In this document: piece after piece, positions 1 through 6,949 of the stretch | Position numbering within the stretch: the first letter of the stretch is position 1 | Layout: each line of letters begins with the position of its first letter | Source: Gammaproteobacteria bacterium | GTDB lineage: Bacteria > Pseudomonadota > Gammaproteobacteria > Steroidobacterales > Steroidobacteraceae | Assembly (NCBI GenBank): GCA_030043215.1 | Contig: JASHYG010000086.1 | Span: forward strand, 1 to 6,987 | Direction: 5' to 3' | Length of the DNA stretch: 6,987 bases | Translations under genes and position numbers: made by a program | The notes under the pieces: generated by a model | What the model saw: the letters and a program-made list of their open reading frames with translations, nothing else | The model's database searches: none | Told to the model about the DNA's origin: nothing

Positions 1-1647
1 GGTTGCGGAGAGAGCCGCGCTGATGCGCGCCTCGAGCGTGATCTCCTCGCCGATCACCCGCACGTCGCCGGGCACGTTCTCGAACAGGCACTGGTCGGTC
101 GCGGCGTCGTAGCCCGCACAGTCGATGAGATTCTTGATCACCCGGTAGAAGCCGAGGGCCTCCCATTTCAGCGCCGACTCCCCGACGCCGAAGTTTCCCC
201 CGACAGACAGGTTCGCATTGGTACTTGTCTCCGGCTTCAGATTCGGATCGCCGCGCTCATCGTCCGGGTCGTTGGCGAAGAGCTCCTCATCCGTCGGCAG
301 CCGGAAGGCCGTTCCGAAGGTGGTGCGCACGTACAGGGAGTTGGAGATATCGTATTGTCCGCTGCCGTTCCACACCACGTCCGACTGTCCGACGGTCGGA
401 ACGTTGTAGCGGAACCCTGCCGCGAGATGGGCATCGGGGATCAGGTCGGGCGTCGTGCGGATCTGGCCGAAGAACGCGTTGACGTGCTCCGTCTCCTGCT
501 GGATCACGAGCACCGCGTCGCGCCCGGTGTAGCCCTGGAAGTCGTAGCCCGCGAGGTACTCGAAGCCTCGATTCAGATCGAACTGGGTGAGGAGATTCAC
601 TCCGTAGTCCTTGAATCCCCAGAAATCGTCGCTGTTGGCGACGGCGATCTCGCCCGGAGCTCCCGGGGTGTAGGTGAACGGGGTGCTGCCATTGTCGTAC
701 TCCGTGTAATACGAGTACCACCAGTGATAGTAGTCCTTGACGTAGAGCTTGAACTCGTCGCTCGGAACGTAGTCGAGCCGGCTGCTCGCCAGGGTCTCGT
801 CGCGCTGGTTGTAGGCGAGGGCGGTCAGTATCGGCTCCGCGAAGCCGAGCGTGGCGTTCGTGTGCTGAAGGAGGGCGCTCAGGGCGAGGTCGTCGGCGAA
901 GTTGTAGCCGTACTTCAACCCAAGCGTGGTCACGTCGTACGGCCGGTGCCGCTCGGTGCCGCTCGGCTGGAAATCCGCGGTGGGAAAGGGCTGGATGCCC
1001 GGAGACTCATCGTGCGTCGCGTAGAGCACGAAGTCATTGTGGTCGAGCTCGTCGCTGTAATAGCCATCCAAGTGCTTGCCGTCGTTGGTGTCGAGCCCCA
1101 TGCTGAAGGCGCCGTCGGGATGGTCGGTGAAGGGCTTGGTGACGATGTTGACGGCGCCCGCCATGGCCTGCGTGCCGTAGAACAGCGCCTGGCCACCATC
1201 GAGCACCTCGATGTGGTCGATCATGCTGGCCGGGATGGTATCGAGCGGGGTCGTTCCGCCATACAGCCGGTTGTTGATGCGGACCCCGTCCACCAGCCAC
1301 AGCACATCCTCGGTCCTCGAGCCCTGCAGGGAGACTTGCACGTAATCGAAGGGACCGTTGTTCGAGGTGATGTATAGACCGGGCGTCTCGTTCTCGAGCG
1401 CGCTTGCCACGTCGATGTAGCCGCCGTTCTGGATCTGCGTCGCGGTGACCGTGGTGACCCGCGTCCCGTACTGGGACAGCTGCTGCGGCAGATCGTCCTC
1501 GAGGCTCTGGCCGGTCACTAAGACCTCCTGGAGCTGCTGTGCAGACGTCGCGGGAGACGGCGCTTGCGATGCGTTTTGTGCCTCGGCGAGCCCCGCGACC
1601 GCTGTGGCCAGTGCGCACGCGAGCGCAACAGGAATGCCCATTCTCAT
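1..1647 (-). CDS. TonB-dependent outer-membrane receptor (TBDR-1), C-terminus cut off by window edge
   Basis: An open frame runs without a stop from ATG at 1647 to base 1, giving 549 residues. I see a signal peptide (residues 1-23, hydrophobic core VALACALATAV, likely cleavage after AEA), then a TonB-box-like EVLVTG (41-46). A plug domain follows (about 47-172) with LVDGVRI (118-124), the IEVLDGGQALFYGTQAMAG region (146-164) and VNIVTK. The rest is beta-barrel, alternating and rich in aromatics, with the family motifs RLPTDEELF (449-457) and GDPNLKPE (466-473). Receptors of this build are usually about 600-750 aa, so the last strands and terminal aromatic residue lie outside the window. The plug resembles BtuB/FepA-type receptors, which import cobalamin or ferric chelates with TonB-ExbBD energy. 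It is divergent from the second receptor and the ABC importer genes, suggesting a related substrate. The family call is firm; the substrate is inferred only. Confidence 0.93.
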   Translation of the reverse strand, partial: MRMGIPVALACALATAVAGLAEAQNASQAPSPATSAQQLQEVLVTGQSLEDDLPQQLSQYGTRVTTVTATQIQNGGYIDVASALENETPGLYITSNNGPFDYVQVSLQGSRTEDVLWLVDGVRINNRLYGGTTPLDTIPASMIDHIEVLDGGQALFYGTQAMAGAVNIVTKPFTDHPDGAFSMGLDTNDGKHLDGYYSDELDHNDFVLYATHDESPGIQPFPTADFQPSGTERHRPYDVTTLGLKYGYNFADDLALSALLQHTNATLGFAEPILTALAYNQRDETLASSRLDYVPSDEFKLYVKDYYHWWYSYYTEYDNGSTPFTYTPGAPGEIAVANSDDFWGFKDYGVNLLTQFDLNRGFEYLAGYDFQGYTGRDAVLVIQQETEHVNAFFGQIRTTPDLIPDAHLAAGFRYNVPTVGQSDVVWNGSGQYDISNSLYVRTTFGTAFRLPTDEELFANDPDDERGDPNLKPETSTNANLSVGGNFGVGESALKWEALGFYRVIKNLIDCAGYDAATDQCLFENVPGDVRVIGEEITLEARISAALSAT

Positions 1648-1652
1648 TCTTT

Positions 1653-1659
1653 CCCCCTT
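1653..1659 (-). promoter_or_regulatory. Ribosome binding site of TBDR-1
   Basis: On the minus strand, AAGGGGG lies 5 nt before the ATG at 1647. This decides for that start over the second in-frame ATG at 1641, which would leave an 11-nt gap. Both starts give essentially the same signal peptide. Confidence 0.7.
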
Positions 1660-1719
1660 ACTTTTCCGCACGCGTGCTCCTGCGGCACGCAGTACCTCTG
1701 AAAGACAATACGTGCGGCG

Positions 1720-1801
1720 ACCAGCAATCCCTCGCCAGAGCGGGGAGGTAAGGCGCTCGCTCAGCGCCGTCGGTACACCGGCCTCCTGTTGCGAAAAGGC
1801 C
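1720..1801 (+). promoter_or_regulatory. Candidate divergent cobalamin riboswitch, 3' half, upstream of TBDR-2
   Basis: Three elements occur in the order known from the 3' half of cobalamin riboswitches. (a) ACC (1720-1722) can pair with GGT (1747-1749) around an internal loop and the stem CCTCGC/GCGGGG (1730-1735 / 1740-1745), giving GGGGAGG where the family has GGGAAGG. (b) A hairpin GGCGC-TCGCTCA-GCGCC (1752-1768) has a loop comparable to the family's CGATGA loop. (c) GTCGGTACACCGGCC (1769-1783) fits the B12-box pattern GYC.G...ACC.GCC. A further hairpin, GGCCT/AGGCC (1780-1784 / 1797-1801), follows and could belong to the expression platform. The 5' half (GGGAA and CGCAACTGT-type elements) is not convincingly visible; a loose match lies at about 1680-1702. 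The element would sit in the leader of the TBDR-2/ABC operon, about 125 nt before its start. The alternative is a chance cluster of hairpins or a protein operator around the inverted repeat CGGTacACCG (1771-1780). Confidence 0.4.
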
Positions 1802-1893
1802 CAGTCGACTCGCGAGGGACGTGCTGCTCCGATGCGTATAAGGTCAGCAATGCACGACGGGCGTGGCACGCAACCGCCAACCGTCGGCGAATC

Positions 1894-1899
1894 GGGGAG
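1894..1899 (+). promoter_or_regulatory. Ribosome binding site selecting the GTG start of TBDR-2
   Basis: GGGGAG ends 9 nt before GTG at 1909. That GTG opens directly into a standard signal peptide. The frame is open upstream to a TTG at 1789, but the extra 40 residues are Arg-rich, do not look like a signal peptide and overlap the candidate riboswitch, so the shorter start is preferred. Confidence 0.6.
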
Positions 1900-1908
1900 A
1901 CCACACAA

Positions 1909-4038
1909 GTGCGACCAGAACGACTCGGCGCTTCGCTGTCTGCGATCACACTACTTGGCGTATGGGGCCTGCTCCCTCCAGCGGTATTCGCCCAAACAGC
2001 CCCGATATCGGCCGAGCCCGCTCCGACACTGGCTCAGGCGACTACGGGTGCGGGGCCAGAGAGCGCCGATCAAGCCCCGCCCCCCGCGTCCCCGGGAGCC
2101 CTCCAGGAAGTCACGGTGAGCGCCACCAAGTTGGCCGTCACGGAACGGGACATGACGCAGGCGGCGTCGGTCGTCACGGCTGTGGACATCGCTGATCAAG
2201 CTCAGACCTCCGTGACCGATACGCTGCGCGAGCTGCCCGGGATCCAATTCCAGGTGGGCGGAGCGCCGGGGCAGTTCATCTACCCGCGCCTCCGTGGCTT
2301 CACCGACAGCACCCTCTATGTGTTCGACGGCATCACCTGGAACGGCGGCGGCTCGGGCAGCATCAATTATCTGCTCGGCCAATTGGATCCGACCATGGTG
2401 CAGAGCATTCAGGTTCTGTACGGCCCACGCGCCACGACCTATGGTGCCAACACCACCTCGGGAGTGATCGACTTCACCACACTCGCGGCGACGGGCAGCG
2501 GAGGCGACGTTTCGGTGGAAGGCGGATCGCTCGACTGGCGCAAGGTCCGCGCCGGCGTGCAAGACGTGGAATCGATCGGTGACGGCACCTGGAGCGGTAC
2601 GCTCAACGCGTCGTACGTGGACAGCGGCGGCGAGTGGCAGTACGAATTCACGAAGAACGCGACAGTGGTCGGGCGAACGTCCTTCAAGGAGGGCGCTTTC
2701 GAGGTCGGCTTGAGCTTTTACCTCACCGACAACAAATTCCAGTCCGCCGCTCTGGACCAGTACTATCCAGGGTATCCGGACGGAGATTTCTCGGTGCAGA
2801 TCCCCGACCCGAGCAATCTCGATACGACCAAGGCCGGCATCGGGAGCCTTTGGTTCGAGCAGCAGCTCTCGCCGGACTTATCGCAGAGGCTCACCGTCGG
2901 CTATGCCGGACAGGATTTCGATCTCTACGACGGCCCCGTTGGCCCTACCGGATTGCTCGGTACGTACACTGCACCCTTCAACGGATTTACGGATCCGGAT
3001 TCGGGCGAGACGTACACCGCCGGGGAACCGGTTCCGGTGTATCAGTTCCCTTTCTGGGAGCACACGGTCGAGGACAACACCGAGGCCGATTACAACCTGC
3101 GCTACCAAGCCGACTCGGTCTCCGCCATGCTGGGCGCGACTTACCTCGAGCAGATCTTCGATTCGAGCGCGAGCTATAGCAGCCCCGCGAACGAGAGCGA
3201 GGCCACCCGCTCGATCTATGGCAACGCCTCGATCGGCTGGCTGAATAATCAGTTACATACCGAGCTCGGCGCACGTCTCGACAGCTACACCGAGTGGCGG
3301 GACAAGGCGACCTACAGCCTAGGAGCGACCTACGACCTCCCGATACCGGGAGGCTTGGCGGTCTACACGAACTACGGCACGAGCTTCACGCAACCGACGC
3401 TCGATCAGCTCTACGACCCCATCTACGGCAACAAACAGATCACGCCGGAGAACGCCAGTACGATCGAAGCGGGCGTGCGGGGTCAGCAGCTGGATGGTCA
3501 GCTGACGGAAAGTGTCACGTACTGGCATTCCTACGTCGACAACGTCATCTATGAGGACCCGTATATCTACAATCCGCTCGTCCCCAGCGAGTTCGGCCCG
3601 CCCTATGGGCTGTATGAAAATGGCCATGCGGAGCGCTCGCAGGGTGTGGAGTTTGAGACGGATTACAAGATCACCTCGCACCTCACCCTGAATGCCAACT
3701 ACACCCGCACCGACGCCTATATCAATCAGGCTCCGACTGGGTGGGTATTCATGTACGAGACTGCCCGCAACATGGGTAACGTGGGACTGACCTGGACGCA
3801 GGCGCAGTTCGACTTCGGCACGAACCTCTACATGACCGATCACCGCCTGGATTACTCCTACCAGTATTGGGCCCCGGGATACGCTCGCCTGGATTTCTTC
3901 GGGCGCTACCATGTGACCGGGCACTTGGATCTGTATGCGCGAGTGCAGAACGCTCTCGACCACCAGATTGTCGAGATCATCGGCTACAAGAACCCCGGCG
4001 TCTACTTCGTCGCGGGCATACGCTACCAATTCGATTGA
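1909..4038 (+). CDS. TonB-dependent outer-membrane receptor (TBDR-2), complete, BtuB/FepA-like
   Basis: From GTG 1909 the product is 709 aa, normal for the family. A signal peptide (1-28, cleavage after AVFA) is followed by a Pro/Ala-rich linker (29-65) and a TonB-box-like EVTVSA (67-72). The plug domain (about 76-192) shows LRELPGIQFQ (106-115), RLRGF (127-131), YVFDGI (137-142) and VLYGPRATTYGANTTSG (169-185). The remaining residues form an aromatic-rich 22-strand-type barrel with NYGTSFTQPTLDQLY (488-502) and end in GIRYQFD. TBDRs usually end in an aromatic residue; here Phe is next to last. It stands first in a plus-strand cluster with the substrate-binding protein, permease and ATPase, so it is the likely outer-membrane partner of that importer. 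No STN signalling domain is present, so FecA-type sigma/anti-sigma signalling is unlikely. The family call is secure. Substrate is inferred: cobalamin is favoured if the upstream riboswitch is real, otherwise a siderophore or haem is possible. Confidence 0.94.
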   Translation: MRPERLGASLSAITLLGVWGLLPPAVFAQTAPISAEPAPTLAQATTGAGPESADQAPPPASPGALQEVTVSATKLAVTERDMTQAASVVTAVDIADQAQTSVTDTLRELPGIQFQVGGAPGQFIYPRLRGFTDSTLYVFDGITWNGGGSGSINYLLGQLDPTMVQSIQVLYGPRATTYGANTTSGVIDFTTLAATGSGGDVSVEGGSLDWRKVRAGVQDVESIGDGTWSGTLNASYVDSGGEWQYEFTKNATVVGRTSFKEGAFEVGLSFYLTDNKFQSAALDQYYPGYPDGDFSVQIPDPSNLDTTKAGIGSLWFEQQLSPDLSQRLTVGYAGQDFDLYDGPVGPTGLLGTYTAPFNGFTDPDSGETYTAGEPVPVYQFPFWEHTVEDNTEADYNLRYQADSVSAMLGATYLEQIFDSSASYSSPANESEATRSIYGNASIGWLNNQLHTELGARLDSYTEWRDKATYSLGATYDLPIPGGLAVYTNYGTSFTQPTLDQLYDPIYGNKQITPENASTIEAGVRGQQLDGQLTESVTYWHSYVDNVIYEDPYIYNPLVPSEFGPPYGLYENGHAERSQGVEFETDYKITSHLTLNANYTRTDAYINQAPTGWVFMYETARNMGNVGLTWTQAQFDFGTNLYMTDHRLDYSYQYWAPGYARLDFFGRYHVTGHLDLYARVQNALDHQIVEIIGYKNPGVYFVAGIRYQFD

Positions 4039-4130
4039 CGCTTTGCGGAGAGGTACGATGCTCGGCGCCCGGTCATCCGATCGAGCGTGGTATCCTTGGA
4101 CGCTTCGCTGTTCTCATGTCTGCGCCCGCG

Positions 4131-4137
4131 AGAGGAA
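4131..4137 (+). promoter_or_regulatory. Possible ribosome binding site for the substrate-binding protein
   Basis: AGAGGAA is the best Shine-Dalgarno match before the binding-protein gene. It lies 18 nt before ATG 4156, which is too far, but only 3 nt before an in-frame TTG at 4141. The TTG start would add five residues (MHSRT) before the signal peptide. The true start is therefore either TTG 4141 with this site or ATG 4156 with a weak site. Confidence 0.4.
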
Positions 4138-4155
4138 CCGTTGCATAGCAGAACG

Positions 4156-5034
4156 ATGCGTGCCTCGGCATGGCTCACCCTGTTGCTCGGTGCGCCGTGC
4201 ATCGCCTATTCGCAGACGCCAATCCCGAATTCTCCGCGAGCCCCGCAGCGGGTGATGTCTCTCAGCGAGTGCACGGACGCGCTGGCGCTCGACCTGCTGC
4301 CGCCGGAGCGCATCATCTCCGTCACGTATCTTGCTCATCGTTCCACCGACTCCGCCCTGGCCGCCAAGGCGGCGCGGGTCGGCATCAACTACGGCAACGC
4401 GGAAGAGGTGCTCGCGCAGCAGCCGGACCTCGTGCTCGCCGGAACCTACTCGACCCCGGCCGCTCGCCTGCTGCTCCGCCAGCTCGGAGCGCCGATGCTC
4501 GTGGTGCCGTCGGCGGATAACTTTGCCGAGATTCGCAGCACCGTGCGCCTCGTGGCGAGCGCCGTCGGTGCGGAGCCGCGCGCCGAGGCGTTGCTCGCGC
4601 ACATGGACGGGACGCTCGCTGCCCTCGCTCGCACCCGGCCGGCGCACCGCATCAGGGTGGCCGCCTGGAGCGGAGATGGCTATGTTCCCGGGCGTGACAC
4701 CTTGTTCAACGCCCTGCTCGAGGCGGCGGGAGGCGTCAATATCGCCGCTCCGCCGGGCAACCGCTCGAGCTCTTTCGATATCGAGCAGCTGCTCATGGCC
4801 CACCCGGATGTCCTTGCGTATCAAGCTGACGAGCCGGCACCCGCGTTGAAGACCGATACGGCGGACCACCCCTTGCTGCTGCGACTGTACGGCGACCGCC
4901 GCATCACCTATCCAGAGCTGTATACCGAGTGCGGCTTGCCCGAGTCTGCCGATGCGGCCCGTGCACTACAGCGGCAACTGCTCGCGGTCGTCGGGCGAGT
5001 CGGAGGCGCTTCGGAGCCCGGCGGCAGACCATGA
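4156..5034 (+). CDS. Periplasmic substrate-binding protein of a BtuF/FecB-type ABC importer
   Basis: The 292-aa product (from ATG 4156) starts with a signal peptide, MRASAWLTLLLGAPCIAYS, with likely cleavage near residue 19. No lipobox is evident, because C15 lies inside the hydrophobic segment. The mature protein has the two-lobe helical-backbone binding fold: QRVMSLSECTDAL (31-43), RIISVTYLAH (52-61), EEVLAQQPDLVLAGTYST (83-100), LGAPMLVVPSADNFAEI (110-126) and GRDTLFNALLEAAGGVN (179-195). This 'CTD...SVTYLAH...PDLVLAG' pattern belongs to a proteobacterial branch often annotated as cobalamin or iron-chelate binding. C39 and C259 are the only mature cysteines and may form a disulfide. It would take ligand from the receptor and deliver it to the permease. 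The stop overlaps the permease ATG (ATGA), implying coupled translation. The 117-nt gap after TBDR-2 contains no convincing terminator. The family call is secure; the ligand is not proven. Confidence 0.9.
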   Translation: MRASAWLTLLLGAPCIAYSQTPIPNSPRAPQRVMSLSECTDALALDLLPPERIISVTYLAHRSTDSALAAKAARVGINYGNAEEVLAQQPDLVLAGTYSTPAARLLLRQLGAPMLVVPSADNFAEIRSTVRLVASAVGAEPRAEALLAHMDGTLAALARTRPAHRIRVAAWSGDGYVPGRDTLFNALLEAAGGVNIAAPPGNRSSSFDIEQLLMAHPDVLAYQADEPAPALKTDTADHPLLLRLYGDRRITYPELYTECGLPESADAARALQRQLLAVVGRVGGASEPGGRP

Positions 5035-6020
5035 CTCGAGGCGGAACCGTCAGCGCGCTCCTCGCGCTGCTCATCGCTCTGACCGCGCTCGTCTCCCTGC
5101 TCGCAGGCCGGGTCTGGCTGCCGCCGGTCCTGGTGTGGCACGACTTGTGGTCGCCTGGTCCGCATCTCGCGACGCTCATCGTGACCGAGCTGCGCTTGCC
5201 GCGCGCGGTGCTGGCGCTGCTGGTCGGCGCCGTCCTCGGGCTGTCCGGCGCCGTCCTTCAAGGCGTCACGCGCAACCCGCTCGCGGAGCCCGGCCTGCTC
5301 GGCGTTTCCGCGGGGGCCGCGCTCGGCGCGGTCATCACCATATATTTTGGCCTTGCCGCCAAATTTGCGGTTGCCGCTCCCTTCGCCGGTCTGTGCGGGG
5401 CGCTGGCTGCGAGCCTGCTCACGTTCGCTCTCGGGCTGGGAGGGGGCACGATCACGCTGATCCTTGCAGGCGCCGCGGTTTCCGGTCTCGCCGCGGCCGG
5501 CATTGCCCTGGCACTGAATCTCGCGCCGAACCCGTATGCCGCCGACGAGATCATGACCTGGCTGATGGGCTCGCTCGCCGATCGCAGCTGGATACAGGTG
5601 AACCTGGTTCTGCCTTTCATCCTCGTAGGCGGCCTCATGCTGGCCGTCACGGGGAAATCGCTCGATGCCCTGTCCCTCGGCGAGACCCAGGCCCGAAGTC
5701 TGGGCGTCGATCTGCAGCGCCTCTATGTTCTGACGGTATTCGGCACGGCCCTGGCGGTCGGGGCTTCCACTGCCGTCACGGGGGCCATCGGGTTCATCGG
5801 GCTGGTCGCGCCTCATCTCATGCGTCCGTTCGTCGGGCATCAGCCGAGCCGGGTGTTGCTGCCTGCCACGCTCGCGGGAGCGTTGCTTCTGCTGTGTGCC
5901 GATATCGCGACACGGCTGATCCGCTTCGGGCCGGAATTGAAGCTGGGCGTCTTCACCAGCCTGCTAGGAACGCCCTTCTTTTTCTGGCTCGTCGTGCGAT
6001 TGCGCAAGGCCGCTCCATGA
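5031..6020 (+). CDS. FecCD/BtuC-family ABC transporter permease
   Basis: The product is 329 aa, typical for this family, and consists almost entirely of hydrophobic helices, consistent with the family's usual ten membrane spans. Family motifs appear in order: ELRLPRAVLALLVGAVLGLSG (53-73), the signature RNPLAEPGLLGVSAGA (81-96), SLGETQARSLGVD (215-227), which lies in the cytoplasmic loop that contacts the ATPase, GFIGLVAPHLMR (254-265) and LLGTPFFFWL (311-320). It would form the inner-membrane channel as a homodimer for cobalamin, siderophore or haem. Its ATG at 5031 overlaps the binding-protein stop, and its own stop overlaps the ATPase ATG. No strong Shine-Dalgarno sequence precedes it, so translational coupling is likely. 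Longer in-frame starts upstream (for example at 4929) lie inside the binding-protein gene and would add an Arg-rich tail, so they were not used. Substrate cannot be read from this protein alone. Confidence 0.95.
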   Translation: MTRGGTVSALLALLIALTALVSLLAGRVWLPPVLVWHDLWSPGPHLATLIVTELRLPRAVLALLVGAVLGLSGAVLQGVTRNPLAEPGLLGVSAGAALGAVITIYFGLAAKFAVAAPFAGLCGALAASLLTFALGLGGGTITLILAGAAVSGLAAAGIALALNLAPNPYAADEIMTWLMGSLADRSWIQVNLVLPFILVGGLMLAVTGKSLDALSLGETQARSLGVDLQRLYVLTVFGTALAVGASTAVTGAIGFIGLVAPHLMRPFVGHQPSRVLLPATLAGALLLLCADIATRLIRFGPELKLGVFTSLLGTPFFFWLVVRLRKAAP

Positions 6021-6808
6021 CGGCGCTAGCAGCTCGCAGTGTCACCGTCAGCCGGGGCGGGCGCGCGATACTCGATCGCGTCTCGCTGGCGGCCGCCGGC
6101 GGTGAATTCGTCGCCGTGATCGGGCCCAATGGCGCGGGGAAATCCACGCTCCTCGCCGCTTTGGCGGGTCTCCTCGAGCCGACCACGGGACACGTCGACC
6201 TCGATGGAGAGGATTTGCGCCGGATCCCCTCGAAGACGCTCGCCCTCAGGCGGGCGTATCTGCCGCAGAATCCGCGCTGCGAATGGCCGATCTCGGTCGA
6301 ACGGCTGGTCGCTCTCGGACTCACGCCGATCCTGCCTGCGATCGGCAGGTTGCCCGTGGCACATGAGCGGCGCATCGGCGAGGCGCTGGAGCGGTGCGAT
6401 CTCCTCGATCGGCGATCGCAGGCGGTCACGACCCTGTCGGGCGGAGAGCTTGCGCGCGCCATGCTGGCCCGTGCCTTGGTGGGCGATCCGGAGATTCTCA
6501 TCGTGGATGAGCCGATCGCGGGCCTCGATCCGCGCCACGCGCTCGATGCCATGTGTCGCCTCGCAGCCTACGCGCGCAGCGGCAAACTGGTCGTCGCGTC
6601 GATCCACGATCTGACGCTCGCCGCACGCTACGCGTCGCGCATTTTCGCACTGGCGTCGGGCAGGACTACCGGCGACGGCCCCACCGGAGAAACGCTCACA
6701 GCCACGCTCGTCAAGGATACTTTCGATGTCGAGGCCTGCATCTCCGGGGATGCCGAGAGCCGATACGTCGACTATCGCTCGGCCCGGCCGAGCGATCATC
6801 CGCGGTGA
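6017..6808 (+). CDS. ABC transporter ATP-binding protein (BtuD/FhuC/HmuV type)
   Basis: The product is 263 aa with all catalytic motifs intact: Walker A GPNGAGKST (36-44), Q-loop YLPQNPRCEW with Q84, signature LSGGE (140-144) within LSGGELARAMLARAL, Walker B ILIVDEP (160-166) with catalytic E165, D-loop GLD (169-171) and switch H197 in SIHDLT. It would hydrolyse ATP as a dimer on the cytoplasmic face of the permease. The ATG at 6017 overlaps the permease stop (ATGA), so the two subunits are made in a coupled way. The segment PISVERLVALGLTP (91-104) corresponds to the helical subdomain seen in FecE/BtuD-like proteins, where the family often has FTVxEVVxLGR. The final 30 or so residues are less conserved and end in a charged tail. 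It is the last gene of the recognisable transport operon. The family assignment is firm; substrate is assigned by context only. Confidence 0.95.
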   Translation: MTALAARSVTVSRGGRAILDRVSLAAAGGEFVAVIGPNGAGKSTLLAALAGLLEPTTGHVDLDGEDLRRIPSKTLALRRAYLPQNPRCEWPISVERLVALGLTPILPAIGRLPVAHERRIGEALERCDLLDRRSQAVTTLSGGELARAMLARALVGDPEILIVDEPIAGLDPRHALDAMCRLAAYARSGKLVVASIHDLTLAARYASRIFALASGRTTGDGPTGETLTATLVKDTFDVEACISGDAESRYVDYRSARPSDHPR

Positions 6809-6870
6809 TAGAGGCTCTTCCAGTCGGCCGGCGGCTCGAGCGGCAAACCGCGCGGACGCGTTCGGATGTG

Positions 6871-6883
6871 GCAGCGCCGCTGC
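6871..6883. repeat. Short perfect inverted repeat GCAGC-gcc-GCTGC
   Basis: A 5-bp perfect inverted repeat with a 3-nt loop lies in the 141-bp gap after the ATPase gene. A second small one, GCAC-tcc-GTGC, follows at 6890-6900. They could be an operator or a weak hairpin ending the upstream transcript. Neither is directly followed by a T-run, so a standard intrinsic terminator is not supported. High GC makes such repeats common by chance. Confidence 0.25.
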
Positions 6884-6904
6884 AGGGGCGCACTCCGTGC
6901 CGTG

Positions 6905-6910
6905 TATACT
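6905..6910 (+). promoter_or_regulatory. Possible -10 element before the gene at 6950
   Basis: TATACT lies in the only clearly AT-rich patch of this gap, 39 nt before the start at 6950. No recognisable -35 TTGACA-like box lies 16-18 nt upstream, so this is a weak call. It would give the downstream gene its own promoter. Confidence 0.3.
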
Positions 6911-6939
6911 TTTTGGTCCGAGAGATATTTGAGGCACGC

Positions 6940-6944
6940 GGAGG
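6940..6944 (+). promoter_or_regulatory. Ribosome binding site of the gene starting at 6950
   Basis: GGAGG lies 5 nt before ATG 6950. The sequence and spacing are close to ideal, which is the main evidence that a real gene starts here. Confidence 0.65.
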
Positions 6945-6949
6945 CTGGG

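Noticed and set aside
355..1377. 340-codon plus-strand ORF opposite TBDR-1
   Set aside because: It lies wholly antisense to a receptor with clear plug and barrel motifs. Its Val/Arg/Glu-rich product has no recognisable domain, as expected for a shadow frame in high-GC DNA.
1837..1842. TATAAG as a -10 element for TBDR-2
   Set aside because: No -35-like sequence lies at 16-18 nt spacing, and it would start the transcript downstream of the riboswitch-like element. Kept only as a weak possibility.
1789..1908. N-terminal extension of TBDR-2 from TTG 1789
   Set aside because: The extra 40 residues are Arg-rich, put the signal peptide in the interior and overlap the riboswitch-like element. GTG 1909 has a suitable ribosome binding site.
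1648..1908. A second B12-box on the minus strand serving TBDR-1
   Set aside because: No ACC.GCC pattern was found reading the minus strand of this region.
4034..4059. TTGACG ... TACGAT as an internal promoter before the binding-protein gene
   Set aside because: The spacing is only 14 nt, too short for a normal sigma-70 promoter, and the first box overlaps the TBDR-2 stop.
4908..5840. 310-codon minus-strand ORF opposite the permease
   Set aside because: Its product is Arg/Gln/Glu/Gly-rich, of low complexity and without motifs, and it is antisense to a permease with an intact family signature.
6026..6937. 303-codon minus-strand ORF opposite the ATPase
   Set aside because: It is antisense to an ATPase with every catalytic motif present. 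The product is Arg/Ala-rich with no domain or good start signal.
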